A DNA stretch of 14,830 nucleotides from Flavobacteriales bacterium UBA3442 (GCA_002378565.1 DFSH01000083.1:9654-24483), one strand, 5' to 3'. Shown: positions 1-7,656, counted from the stretch's first letter. Made by a program: numbers and translations. Notes: generated by a model not told the origin, from the sequence alone.

Positions 1-209
1 GCTTCCTCTTCAGGGGCAGCTTCTTCATCAACTGCAACTACATTTGCAACAGCAGTGGTGTCAGCTTCAGTAGCCATGGAGTCATCGGCTGATGCCTCAA
101 CGGCAGCAGCTTCTTCGGTGGTGGCGGCAGCTTCTTCAGCTTCCTGTGCCATGAGATTGTTAGAAAACAACATCCCTGCTATTAAGAGCAGAGCGAAAAC
201 CTTTTTCAT
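1..209 (-). CDS. Secreted acidic Ala/Glu-rich protein, 5' part only
   Basis: Partial gene: it starts at ATG 209-207 on the minus strand and runs off the window after 69 codons. The protein begins MKKVFALLLIAGMLFSNN, a clear signal peptide (basic N-terminus, hydrophobic core), with a likely signal peptidase I site after Ala21 (LMA followed by Gln22). There is no lipobox cysteine, so it should be secreted or periplasmic rather than a lipoprotein. The visible mature part is almost all Ala, Glu, Thr, Asp and Val, for example QEAEEAAATTEEAAAVEASA, so it is very acidic and probably disordered. The start is supported by a Bacteroidota-type promoter at 254-283. No family is recognised and no function can be given. 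The unseen C-terminal part may carry a folded domain. It resembles in composition, but not clearly in sequence, the acidic lipoprotein at the other end of the window. Confidence 0.8.
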   Translation of the reverse strand, partial: MKKVFALLLIAGMLFSNNLMAQEAEEAAATTEEAAAVEASADDSMATEADTTAVANVVAVDEEAAPEEE

Positions 210-253
210 GCGTTTTATATGAGGTTAAATTTAGAGGATTGTTCTAAGGTTCA

Positions 254-283
254 CAAAAGTATGCCATTCAGGTACAATTCAAA
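254..283 (-). promoter_or_regulatory. Bacteroidota-type promoter for the acidic secreted protein
   Basis: On the minus strand, TTTG (283-280) is followed after 18 bp by TACTTTTG (261-254), an exact match to the TAnnTTTG -7 consensus of the Bacteroidota primary sigma factor. Transcription would start near 250, leaving about 40 nt before the ATG at 209. The element lies in the gap between the LOG stop codon (308) and this gene, so the acidic gene should have its own transcript. It is a motif match only; the start site has not been mapped. Confidence 0.65.
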
Positions 284-307
284 ATATCTGCACCGATTTT
301 TTTAATT

Positions 308-916
308 TCAGCTTGTTTTGGTCTTGTAGGTGGCCTTCTGAAGGATGGATTTGTCGATATCCGGGGTCCGTCGAATCGCATCGATGGCATCTGCCGGCTG
401 CATGACCACCGTGAAGAGATCCAAGTGCTCTGGTCGCATGAATTGCTGTTCAACCATGCTGTCAAACATCTCAATTAGAGGATCATAGAAGCCATCTTGG
501 TTCACAATGACCACGGGCTTGAGGTATTGACCCAGCCGCTTGAGGGTGATGGCTTCCATCAATTCTTCCAAGGTACCGCAACCACCAGGCAAGGCAATGA
601 TGCCTTCTGTATCATGCATCAACAAATGTTTGCGTTCGCGCATATTCTCGACCTGAATCAGCTCTGTCAAGCCCGGATGATTGACTTCATTGGCGAAAAG
701 AAAGGCTGGCATGACGCCTTGAACCTTGCCACCAAGAGCCAGCACTGCATCAGCCACGCGGCCCATCAATCCCGTTTTCCCGCCACCATAAACCAGGGAT
801 GCTCCTGCTTCAACAAGGCTAGCAGCCACTTGATCTGCGCCAAGCAAATGCTTCTCGGATGACATGGCTGATGAGGCACAATAAACGGTGATACGGGCTT
901 GGTTCAGGTCTTTCAT
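308..916 (-). CDS. LOG family protein (nucleoside 5'-monophosphate phosphoribohydrolase-like)
   Basis: A 202-residue Rossmann-fold protein of the LOG / TIGR00730 family. Members cleave nucleoside 5'-monophosphates (in plants, cytokinin riboside 5'-monophosphates) to free base and ribose 5-phosphate in the cytoplasm. The N-terminal strand is ITVYCASSA (9-17), followed by the nucleotide-binding loop YGGGKTGLMG (43-52), MRERK (92-96) and the diagnostic PGGCGTLEE (110-118), which holds the catalytic Glu/Arg environment. The length fits the family. I chose ATG 916 because it sits just before the first beta strand. An in-frame TTG at 991 would add 25 atypical residues and overlap the divergent gene starting at 983. 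There is no Shine-Dalgarno sequence. True substrate specificity (cytokinin-type, AMP or other) cannot be read from sequence. Confidence 0.92.
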   Translation of the reverse strand: MKDLNQARITVYCASSAMSSEKHLLGADQVAASLVEAGASLVYGGGKTGLMGRVADAVLALGGKVQGVMPAFLFANEVNHPGLTELIQVENMRERKHLLMHDTEGIIALPGGCGTLEELMEAITLKRLGQYLKPVVIVNQDGFYDPLIEMFDSMVEQQFMRPEHLDLFTVVMQPADAIDAIRRTPDIDKSILQKATYKTKTS

Positions 917-967
917 GGGGCAGTCAAATTGGCCCTGCAAGGTACAAGTCCACAAGCATTCAGAAAC

Positions 968-975
968 TACCTTTG
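968..975 (+). promoter_or_regulatory. Candidate -7 element (TACCTTTG) of the GyrI/TEX264-like gene
   Basis: TACCTTTG matches TAnnTTTG exactly and lies only 7 bases before the ATG at 983. If used, the transcript would be leaderless or nearly so. No TTTG is found at the expected -33 distance, so the call is weaker than the other promoters reported here. The 66-bp gap must also serve the divergent LOG gene. Confidence 0.35.
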
Positions 976-982
976 AACCACC

Positions 983-1510
983 ATGAAACAACTCGCCATT
1001 ATTTCTGCCATCATTTCAAGCCTTGTCATGATCCTGTTGTGGGTCCTTGGCTTCTTCACAACCCTGATCATTCAAAATGGCCATGAAGGAGGCTATGAGC
1101 TGGCTGGCTATGTGCATGAAGGGCCCTACAAGACCCTTGGGAAGTCCTTTGAACGCTTGGATTCCACAGCTGAATCGCTTGGCCTTCAAATGACTGACCG
1201 GGTCGGGCTGTATTACAACAACCCCAAAGACGTGCATCAAGATAGCTTGCTAAGCTTTGTTGCCGTGGTGATGGCAGAAGAAGGCTTTGCCATTGGCAAC
1301 ATGGATCTGGCAGACCTCATGCAAGAATCCATCCCCTACGGGCAAGCCATCTACATTGACTTCCCTAGTGATCAGCCATTGAGCCACCTGATTGGCCCCC
1401 TCCGTTGCTACCCGTTACTCAATGACCGCGCAGAGGCAGAGGGATGGGTGAGCAGTACGGTTTTTGAGCTTCATGGCAGTGATTACATTCGCTATGTAAT
1501 GCTTCGATGA
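983..1510 (+). CDS. Membrane-anchored GyrI-like (TEX264-like) domain protein
   Basis: A 175-residue protein. Residues 4-30 form one long hydrophobic N-terminal segment without a signal peptidase or lipobox site, so it is probably a single-pass anchor. The rest matches the GyrI-like small-molecule-binding fold in its TEX264-like form. It has a first strand with YELAGYVHEGPY (38-49), then DRVGLYYNNPKDV (72-84), corresponding to the YYDNP motif of TEX264. It then has a strand with FVAVVM (92-97) and a C-terminal FELHGSDYIRYVMLR (161-175), matching the TEX264 YPRLEIY...IHFMCPL region. GyrI-like domains bind small hydrophobic or cationic ligands. Eukaryotic TEX264 is an ER-phagy receptor, but that role should not be transferred. 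No DNA-binding domain is present, so it is not an AraC/MerR regulator. The ligand is unknown. It diverges from the LOG gene; any functional link is speculation. Confidence 0.75.
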   Translation: MKQLAIISAIISSLVMILLWVLGFFTTLIIQNGHEGGYELAGYVHEGPYKTLGKSFERLDSTAESLGLQMTDRVGLYYNNPKDVHQDSLLSFVAVVMAEEGFAIGNMDLADLMQESIPYGQAIYIDFPSDQPLSHLIGPLRCYPLLNDRAEAEGWVSSTVFELHGSDYIRYVMLR

Positions 1511-1668
1511 AACGCCAACGATTCCCTTGCATTTGATGGATGAATCAGCCATTTCTGCCAGCCATCTGGTCCTTGTGACAGCGATCTCCCACACCCCAGC
1601 AGGTGAAGGCATTTCATTGGACGACAATGGCCTGATTCACGACCTGTCTTAAAGCCTGTCTTTTCGTT
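1511..1668. other. Convergent gap of 158 bp with a possible 38-codon ORF
   Basis: The gap lies between the stop of the TEX264-like gene and the stop of the convergent holin-like gene. An open frame on the plus strand at 1536-1652 begins MDESAISASHLVLVTAISHT and ends in GLIHDLS. It has no signal peptide, no recognised family and no ribosome-binding site, and I do not consider it a supported gene. No strong hairpin followed by a T-run is visible on either strand. Confidence 0.3.
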
Positions 1669-2094
1669 TCAACCCTTGGGCGGCATGTGCCAACCTGCTG
1701 GTTCCTTCGATGCCTTTCTCCCTTGAGAGTTGTGTGATTTACCATTCAACAAGCTGGACACCAGGGTCAACACAATAGAGAACCCAAGGGCTGACCAAAA
1801 GCCTTCCACATTGAAGCCTCCAACCCAACTGCTGGCAATCAGAATGACGATGGCATTGATCACCAAAAGGAAGAGCCCCATTGAGACCACCGTCAAGGGG
1901 ATGGTCAATAAAACAAGCAAAGGCTTGATGGTGGCATTGAGCAAGGTCAAAAGCAAGGCAACCCAAATCGCTGTCGAAAAATGGTCCAAAGTCACCGATG
2001 ACATCACAGCATCCGTCACGGTGATGCACAATGCCAGAATGAGCATTTTCAGCCAAAATGGCCTGTTGTCTCTTCGTTGGTTGAATAATAGCAT
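1669..2094 (-). CDS. Phage holin family 4 / YvlD-like four-TM membrane protein
   Basis: A 141-residue integral membrane protein of the Phage_holin_4_2 (superfamily IV; YvlD-like) family. Four hydrophobic segments are seen at about residues 12-32, 38-56, 60-88 and 98-116. The family signature is clear: LLTLLNATIKPLLVLLTIPLT, then GLFLLVINAIVILIASSWVGGFNVEGFWSALGFSIVLTLVSSLL, in which the NA.IKP and the GF.V.GFWSAL turns are typical. The C-terminus (KSHNSQGRKASKEPAG) is basic and cytoplasmic. Despite the holin name these are chromosomal housekeeping membrane proteins, in some species tied to envelope stress; there is no lysis gene nearby, so this is not a prophage remnant. It is divergent from the M1 peptidase with only 34 bp between the two starts. 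Confidence 0.9.
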   Translation of the reverse strand: MLLFNQRRDNRPFWLKMLILALCITVTDAVMSSVTLDHFSTAIWVALLLTLLNATIKPLLVLLTIPLTVVSMGLFLLVINAIVILIASSWVGGFNVEGFWSALGFSIVLTLVSSLLNGKSHNSQGRKASKEPAGWHMPPKG

Positions 2095-2128
2095 GTAGCA
2101 AAACTAAGCAATTGCCCTACATTGCAGG

Positions 2129-3994
2129 ATGCAAAAAATTGTCGCCATGGCAGCCCTGAGTCTTCTAGTCCTAGCCTGCCAGACCACCCCGTCTAACCCT
2201 GCAAACAGACAAGTTATGGACCCACACAGTCACGCCCGACCCGCACAAGCCATCATGACGCATTTGGATTTAGCTATGGCTGTGGATTTCCGTGCTAAGG
2301 CCATCATTGGCACTGCCTCGATCACCTTTGATTGCCATGATGCCGACAGCATCTTTCTAGACAGTGATGGTTTAATCATCCATTCCATCACCGTGGATGA
2401 TAAACCCGTAGACTGGCTTCATGGGGAAGCCAATGAGCTCTTAGGACGAGGTATCTGCATTGTGCCATCAGAACCTGTCACTGGCACCTATGTGGCAGAC
2501 ATTCACTATGCCTCCGCACCTGATGCAACCGCCCTGCAATGGCTGCGCCCAGAACAGACCAATGGCAAAACACAGCCCTTTCTCTTCACCCAAAGCCAAG
2601 CCATTCTTGCCAGAACTTGGATCCCTTGCCAGGATGGTCCAGGCGTGCGGTTCACCTACCACGCCAGTGTGAAAGTGCCATCGGGCCTCATGGCCGTGAT
2701 GAGCGCCACCAACCCCACAACCATTGCAGAGGACGGGGTGTACGAGTTTGACATGCGTCAACCCATCCCTAGCTACCTCATGGCATTGGCCGTTGGCGAT
2801 CTGGCCTTTCAGTCCACAGGCCCGCGAACAGGTGTCTACGCTGAGCCCGCTATTTTAAAAAAATCTGCCTGGGAATTTGCAGAAACTGAAGCCATGATTC
2901 AAGCGGCAGAGGCATTGTATGGCCCCTATGCATGGGACCAATACGATTTGTTGGTGCTGCCTGCCTCCTTCCCCTTTGGTGGCATGGAAAATCCCCGTTT
3001 GACCTTTTTAACGCCCACAGTGATCACCGGTGACCGGAGTTTGGTCTCCCTGATTGCGCATGAACTGGCACACAGCTGGAGCGGCAACCTGGTCACCAAT
3101 GCCACATGGAATGACTTCTGGCTCAATGAGGGCTTCACCGTCTACTTTGAGCATCGCATCATGGCCGCCGTCTACGGCGAAGACTACGCCAACATGCTCA
3201 GGGCATTGTCCCATGCAGGGCTCGTGGACGAAGTCAATGAGATGATGGTAAAGCACCCAGAGGACAGCAAGCTAGACATTGCCCTGGAGGGGCGCAACCC
3301 CGATGATGCCATGACCGCCATTGCCTACGACAAAGGCTTTCATTTCTTGCTCTTGGTAGAGGAAGCCGTTGGCAAAGAAACCTTTGACGCCTTTTTAACA
3401 ACGTATTTCCAAGATCACCAGTTCAAGTCTATGACAACCGATCGCTTCATTGCCTACCTCAAGGATCAATTGCTTGACGCAGCAACCTGGGAGCAGATTC
3501 GTGGTGAAGAATGGGTCTACGGTACGGGGCTTCCGGACAATTGCCCCGTTTTGCCGCCCCTCAGGTTTGAAGCAGTGGACCTGGCCCTTGATGGCTTCCT
3601 TTCTGAAGGTTCACTCATGCCTCAAGATCAATGGACCACCCATGAATGGCTGCGTTTTCTGGATCAATTGGGAAACAAGGGGGCGAATCTATCACAGGTC
3701 ACCGCCCTTGATGGCATGTACCATTTGACAGCATCCAGCAACGCTGAGATTCAAGCTGCCTGGTTTGCCTTAGCAATTCCTTTGCAATACCGTGGGGACG
3801 GCTTCCAAACAGTTGTGGAGCAATTCCTGACATCGGTTGGTCGTCGCAAGTTCTTGACGCCAACCTACAAGGCAATGCTGGAAGCAGGTGATCAAGATTG
3901 GGCCATGACCATTTACCAAGCAGCACGACCTGGCTACCATGCCGTGGCAACCCAAACCATGGATGACCTCCTGGGTTTCAAGCCAGCTTCCTGA
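2129..3994 (+). CDS. M1 family aminopeptidase lipoprotein, leukotriene-A4-hydrolase-like
   Basis: A 621-residue zinc metallopeptidase that removes N-terminal residues from peptides. The first residues give a lipoprotein signal, LVLAC with Cys17, so the enzyme should be anchored in the envelope. The N-terminal beta domain spans roughly 40-225. The catalytic domain has GGMEN (284-288, substrate N-terminus binding), HELAH (311-315) and WLNEGF (331-336), giving zinc ligands His311, His315 and Glu334 with Glu312 as the base. AYDKGF supplies the transition-state tyrosine Tyr400, equivalent to LTA4H Tyr383. The C-terminal helical domain holds GRRK (571-574), equivalent to the LTA4H Arg563/Lys565 pair that grips the substrate carboxylate; this separates the LTA4H/aminopeptidase-B branch from the PepN branch. 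The residue at the LTA4H Tyr378 position is Met395. The enzyme appears complete and active. It ends 12 bp from the convergent dnaG stop. Confidence 0.95.
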   Translation: MQKIVAMAALSLLVLACQTTPSNPANRQVMDPHSHARPAQAIMTHLDLAMAVDFRAKAIIGTASITFDCHDADSIFLDSDGLIIHSITVDDKPVDWLHGEANELLGRGICIVPSEPVTGTYVADIHYASAPDATALQWLRPEQTNGKTQPFLFTQSQAILARTWIPCQDGPGVRFTYHASVKVPSGLMAVMSATNPTTIAEDGVYEFDMRQPIPSYLMALAVGDLAFQSTGPRTGVYAEPAILKKSAWEFAETEAMIQAAEALYGPYAWDQYDLLVLPASFPFGGMENPRLTFLTPTVITGDRSLVSLIAHELAHSWSGNLVTNATWNDFWLNEGFTVYFEHRIMAAVYGEDYANMLRALSHAGLVDEVNEMMVKHPEDSKLDIALEGRNPDDAMTAIAYDKGFHFLLLVEEAVGKETFDAFLTTYFQDHQFKSMTTDRFIAYLKDQLLDAATWEQIRGEEWVYGTGLPDNCPVLPPLRFEAVDLALDGFLSEGSLMPQDQWTTHEWLRFLDQLGNKGANLSQVTALDGMYHLTASSNAEIQAAWFALAIPLQYRGDGFQTVVEQFLTSVGRRKFLTPTYKAMLEAGDQDWAMTIYQAARPGYHAVATQTMDDLLGFKPAS

Positions 3995-4006
3995 AAACCT
4001 GCTGGA

Positions 4007-5932
4007 TTATACCACTCGCCTGAGCTGCTCCCGCAACGCATTGCGCAGCGTTTGCAATCGCCCAAATTTCTCAAGCAATGCTTGCTTGTCTGAATCATCT
4101 GTCGCTTGCAAAGTGGCGATGATGTCCTTCACGTAGCGATCAATGGTGGCCTCCTTGAAGCGAAGTATCGACTGCTGAATGTGAAGACTTAAACTCTCCA
4201 CCGGATTCGCTACCATGATTTCCTTTTTCTCCCACTGCGCCAATTGGTACTTCTCTGCATGCAAATCTGCTACCAGGCTGACCAATGATTGATCGGGGTA
4301 GCGAAGCAGTTCATCCGATGTCATCAAATGCCTTCGCTCATCCCAGGCATGGGATATCAAATCAAAGAGTTGCTGGTAAGGAGCGTGAGAAAAGTCCATG
4401 TTATCCGATAAAACTTCTTCGATGATGAAGGTTCCCGATTTCTCCGTCAAGGTCTTGCCTTCTTGCTCAGGGTCCGGAATCTCTATGGCTGTTTCACCAT
4501 GCTGAATCAACGCCTTCATAAGGGATTCCTCAAAGGCTGGCGGGCGCTGAGTCGGTGCACTTGCTTCAACGGGGGTGAGTGTAGGTGCTTGTTGAGGCTG
4601 GCGTCGATTGACTTCTCGGGATGCTGCAGCCTGCAATCGACTGAGTTCATCATGCAGGGTTTGCTCATCCATGCCCAATTTCCTTGCCGTGGCGCGAACG
4701 TATTCTTCACGCAAAATTGGGTTGGGGATCTTTGAAAGGCTTAATGCCAAATCCTTTTTTGCCTCTGCGCGTTCAATGGGATCATCCCCGGCCTCTACCA
4801 GCAAAATGTCTGATTTGAAGACCATGAAATCTTGTTCATGCTCGGTCAAGTAGGCTTGCAGGGCTTCTGCATCCATGCTCTGAGCTAGAGAGTCTGGATC
4901 TGCCCCTTCAGGCAATGGCACGGCCCTAACCAGCAGGCCTTCAGCCAGCAACAAATCGATGCCCCGAAAGGATGCTCGTAAACCCGCTGCATCCCCATCA
5001 AAGAGCAAGGTCACATTGTTGGTCAGGCGTTTGATCAAGCGAATCTGATCCAGCCCCAAAGCTGTACCCGATGAAGACACCACGTGCTGAACCCCTGCTT
5101 GATGCATGGCCAGCACATCGGTGTAGCCTTCAACAATGAGGCAGCGGTCTTTTTTTGCAATGGCTTGCTTGGCCTGATACAGGCCGTACAACACCTTGCT
5201 TTTGTGGTAGATGTCTGACTCCGGGCTGTTAAGGTATTTCGCTGTTTTCGCCTGGCTGTCAAGGACGCGCCCACCAAAGCCTATGATCCTTCCACCCATG
5301 TTGTGTATGGGGAACATCACACGGCCCCAGAATCGATCCACCGGGCTGCCGTTCTCACGGTCAATGCACAGGCCCGATTTAACCAGGTAGGTCTTCACAA
5401 AGCCCGACTTGATGGCTGCATCATGCAAAGCGCCACGCGATTCCAGCGCATAGCCAAGCATGAAGGACTTGATGATCTCGTCCGTGAATCCTCGGTTTCT
5501 AAAATAGGTCAGGCCGATGGCCTTGCCTCTGTCGTGCTCCCACAACCACTCCGTGAACTGCTTGGCAGCAAATGCCGTGACGGCAATCAAACTCTCTCGC
5601 TCACTTTGCGCATCCATTTGCTCCTGAGACTGCTCCTCTTCCTCGATCTCAATCTGGTATTTTTCAGCAATCCACCGCAGGGCTTCAGGGTAGGACATTT
5701 GCTCATGCTCCATCAAAAAAGACACAGCAGAACCGCCCTTACCTGAGGAGAAGTCTTTGAAAATCTGCTTGGACGGAACCACATAAAAAGACGGTGTCTT
5801 TTCATTGGTGAAGGGGCTCAGTCCGCGGAAGGATGAGCCACTTTTTTTCAAGGTCACAAAGTCACCGACCACCTCCTCGATTCGGATGGCGTCCATGATT
5901 TTGTCAATGCAAGCGGTGGTGATTCTTCCCAT
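4007..5932 (-). CDS. dnaG: DNA primase DnaG with degenerate zinc-binding domain
   Basis: A 641-residue replicative primase that makes RNA primers for Okazaki fragments and docks on the DnaB helicase. The N-terminal primase zinc-domain fold is easy to recognise (GLSPFTNEKTPSF, 37-49; KDFSSGKGG, 59-67). However, all four zinc ligands of E. coli (Cys40, His43, Cys61, Cys64) are replaced, by Ser39, Thr42, Asp60 and Ser63. The RNA-polymerase core and TOPRIM domain are intact: GGRIIGFGGR (213-222), the catalytic Glu268 in LIVEGYTDV, and Asp312/Asp314 in LFDGDAAG. A Pro/Gln-rich linker (about 445-470) leads to a helical C-terminal region, presumably the DnaB-interaction domain. It is the last gene of a four-gene operon, 33 bp after the polyprenyl synthase stop. 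In the other strand's frames there are only shadows. Confidence 0.96.
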   Translation of the reverse strand: MGRITTACIDKIMDAIRIEEVVGDFVTLKKSGSSFRGLSPFTNEKTPSFYVVPSKQIFKDFSSGKGGSAVSFLMEHEQMSYPEALRWIAEKYQIEIEEEEQSQEQMDAQSERESLIAVTAFAAKQFTEWLWEHDRGKAIGLTYFRNRGFTDEIIKSFMLGYALESRGALHDAAIKSGFVKTYLVKSGLCIDRENGSPVDRFWGRVMFPIHNMGGRIIGFGGRVLDSQAKTAKYLNSPESDIYHKSKVLYGLYQAKQAIAKKDRCLIVEGYTDVLAMHQAGVQHVVSSSGTALGLDQIRLIKRLTNNVTLLFDGDAAGLRASFRGIDLLLAEGLLVRAVPLPEGADPDSLAQSMDAEALQAYLTEHEQDFMVFKSDILLVEAGDDPIERAEAKKDLALSLSKIPNPILREEYVRATARKLGMDEQTLHDELSRLQAAASREVNRRQPQQAPTLTPVEASAPTQRPPAFEESLMKALIQHGETAIEIPDPEQEGKTLTEKSGTFIIEEVLSDNMDFSHAPYQQLFDLISHAWDERRHLMTSDELLRYPDQSLVSLVADLHAEKYQLAQWEKKEIMVANPVESLSLHIQQSILRFKEATIDRYVKDIIATLQATDDSDKQALLEKFGRLQTLRNALREQLRRVV

Positions 5933-5965
5933 GATAGAAAGGTCAAGTTAAGACCATAATGTCAC

Positions 5966-6931
5966 TCAAGAGCGGCGACTTGCGACAAAGTCCACCAGGG
6001 CTTTCAAGGACTCCTTGGAAGCTGAATCAGGCAAGGCCTGCAAGTGAGTCAATGCCTCGTCCTGCCATTGTCGCATGCGCTTGACTGCATAACGTACACC
6101 GCCAAGTTCAACCACGGTTGACATCAAGGACGCCACGGCCCGTGGGTCATTGTTTTTTTTCTTGACGATACCAACCATCTCTCGGCGTTGACTGGCATTG
6201 GCCATGGACAGGGCATGAATCAGTGGCAGGGTCATTTTCTGCTCCTTCACATCAATACCTGTGGGCTTACCCGTCGTTGCGAATCGATCAAAATCTAAGA
6301 GGTCGTCTTGGATTTGAAAGGCCATTCCCAGTGCCTCGCCAAAAGCCCTGGCCATTGCTTGCGCAACTTCATCTGCATCCACACTGGCTGCGCCGGCAAC
6401 ACAACAAGCTGCCATCAACGAGGCAGTTTTCTGACGGATAACATCCTCATAAACGGCCTCATCGATGTCCAATCGCCTTGCCTTGGCTAATTGAAGCAAC
6501 TCGCCTTCCGACATAGCCTTGACTGCTTGACTGACATGACCTAGGAGGTCGTGATCCTTGTGTTCCACAGCAAGAAGCAAAACCCTGGACAGCATGTAAT
6601 CACCCACCAGCACAGCCACCTTTTTTTGCCAGAGAGCTTGGATGCTGTAACTGCCACGACGCAGCAGGGACTGATCAACCACATCGTCATGCACAAGGGT
6701 TGCTGTGTGCATCAACTCCACAAGGGTTGCCGCCCGGGTGCTGCGTTCACTGACGCTACCATTCAGGGCCTTAGCCATCAAGAAGACCAAGGCAGGTCGC
6801 AATCGCTTGCCCTTCTTTTTGATGGCATACTTGAGGATGACATTCAACAAGGGCACATGGCTGGCAAAGGCCTTGGGAAAGACCTTGTCAAAGTGAGCCA
6901 ATTCTGATTGTATGGATGTTTGAAAGGTCAT
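5966..6931 (-). CDS. Long-chain (E)-polyprenyl diphosphate synthase
   Basis: A 321-residue trans-isoprenyl diphosphate synthase that extends an allylic diphosphate with isopentenyl diphosphate in the cytoplasm, most likely to make the menaquinone side chain. Motifs in order are GKRLRP (41-46), the first Asp-rich motif HDDVVD (Asp82, Asp83, Asp86) followed by RRG (91-93), GDYMLSR (110-116), the Lys/Thr motif RQKTASL (166-172), and the second Asp-rich motif QIQDDLLDF (Asp209, Asp210, Asp213) followed by GKPTGIDVKEQKMTLPL. The residue five before the first Asp-rich motif is a small Ala (77), which leaves the product cavity open and fits an octaprenyl-like chain rather than farnesyl; exact chain length is inference. 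Its ATG overlaps the stop of the upstream J-domain gene by 4 bp, indicating translational coupling. Confidence 0.94.
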   Translation of the reverse strand: MTFQTSIQSELAHFDKVFPKAFASHVPLLNVILKYAIKKKGKRLRPALVFLMAKALNGSVSERSTRAATLVELMHTATLVHDDVVDQSLLRRGSYSIQALWQKKVAVLVGDYMLSRVLLLAVEHKDHDLLGHVSQAVKAMSEGELLQLAKARRLDIDEAVYEDVIRQKTASLMAACCVAGAASVDADEVAQAMARAFGEALGMAFQIQDDLLDFDRFATTGKPTGIDVKEQKMTLPLIHALSMANASQRREMVGIVKKKNNDPRAVASLMSTVVELGGVRYAVKRMRQWQDEALTHLQALPDSASKESLKALVDFVASRRS

Positions 6932-7656
6932 TTGATGCCTCGTTCTTTGGTTATCTGCTCATAGGCAGTCTGAATTTTTCTGAAGGTTGCTTCCGCTTCA
7001 ACCACAACATCCTTGCCCATCCCAATCACCGCATCGGGATGGTATTTTTTGACCAATCGACGGTAGGTTGCCTTGATGTCCTTGTCTGTGCTGGTGCGCG
7101 ATATGCCCATCACTGCATAGGGGTCGTACTGCTGAATCCTGGAATGCATGGCATGCAATCGCTGGAAATCTAGTTGACCCAGGCCAAGGTACCTGGCAAT
7201 TCTGGCAATTTGAGCCTGCTCAGCCTGCTTGAGTGATCCATCAATCACGGCCAATTCAAAGAGGAAATTGACAATTTGAATGCGGCCTTGCAGGGCCATG
7301 TGTTGTCGAACTTGTGCACAAACCAGGGTGATTTTTGGACGGGACTTCGCCAAATCATTGAACACCACGAAGCTGGCATTCGCCTTGTCTGCACCAAACC
7401 ATCGCTTGAACTGCTCACGCACATGGTTCAGCTCCCTGGGGTCGATTTGGCCATCAGCCTTCATAACCATGGATGCAAGCACCAAAAGGCTGGCATGGAA
7501 ATCGCCTTCGGAGGTGATGAACGGTTTGCCTTGCCCCTCATTGGATCCAAAAAGGTCTCCCACTGCATTGCCTAATGCTGCGCCCAACAGAGCTCCAATG
7601 GGTCCGCCAAAGGTCCAACCAAGGAATCCACCACCCAGAATATTTCGCCAGTTCAT
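6928..7656 (-). CDS. Glycine-zipper, TerB-like and C-terminal J-domain protein (DjlA-like)
   Basis: A 242-residue DnaJ-family co-chaperone with DjlA-like architecture. Residues 7-37 are glycine-rich, with glycines at 17, 21, 25, 29, 33 and 37, a perfect GxxxG series typical of a membrane-inserting or helix-packing glycine zipper. Residues about 50-165 form a helical TerB-like domain with the paired acidic motifs MKADGQID (65-72) and AVIDGSL (136-142). The C-terminal J domain (about 178-242) carries YHPDA, with the HPD triad at 206-208 needed to stimulate DnaK ATPase. The protein should sit at the inner membrane and recruit DnaK; its client is unknown. It overlaps the polyprenyl synthase by 4 bp and follows the small TM gene by 35 bp. 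Confidence 0.88.
   Translation of the reverse strand: MNWRNILGGGFLGWTFGGPIGALLGAALGNAVGDLFGSNEGQGKPFITSEGDFHASLLVLASMVMKADGQIDPRELNHVREQFKRWFGADKANASFVVFNDLAKSRPKITLVCAQVRQHMALQGRIQIVNFLFELAVIDGSLKQAEQAQIARIARYLGLGQLDFQRLHAMHSRIQQYDPYAVMGISRTSTDKDIKATYRRLVKKYHPDAVIGMGKDVVVEAEATFRKIQTAYEQITKERGIK

Noticed and set aside
917..991. In-frame N-terminal extension of the LOG gene to a TTG at 991
   Set aside because: It would add 25 Cys/Gly-rich residues unlike the family, overlap the divergent gene at 983, and lie before the natural first beta strand; ATG 916 fits better.
1536..1652. 38-codon open frame in the convergent gap
   Set aside because: Too short, no recognised family, no start signals; kept only as a note in the gap entry.
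1669..2094. Prophage lysis module suggested by the holin-family gene
   Set aside because: No endolysin, spanin, tail or integrase gene nearby, and this family is chromosomal in many bacteria.
1739..2101. Alternative frames of about 120 codons over the holin-like gene
   Set aside because: The 1669-2094 frame has four TM helices and the holin-IV signature; the others have no family match.
3983..4007. Bidirectional terminator between the M1 gene and dnaG (CCAGC...GCTGG)
   Set aside because: Only five base pairs with a 13-base loop and no T-run on either strand.
5303..5746. 147-codon plus-strand open frame opposite dnaG
   Set aside because: Antisense shadow of dnaG with no domain, promoter or plausible start context.
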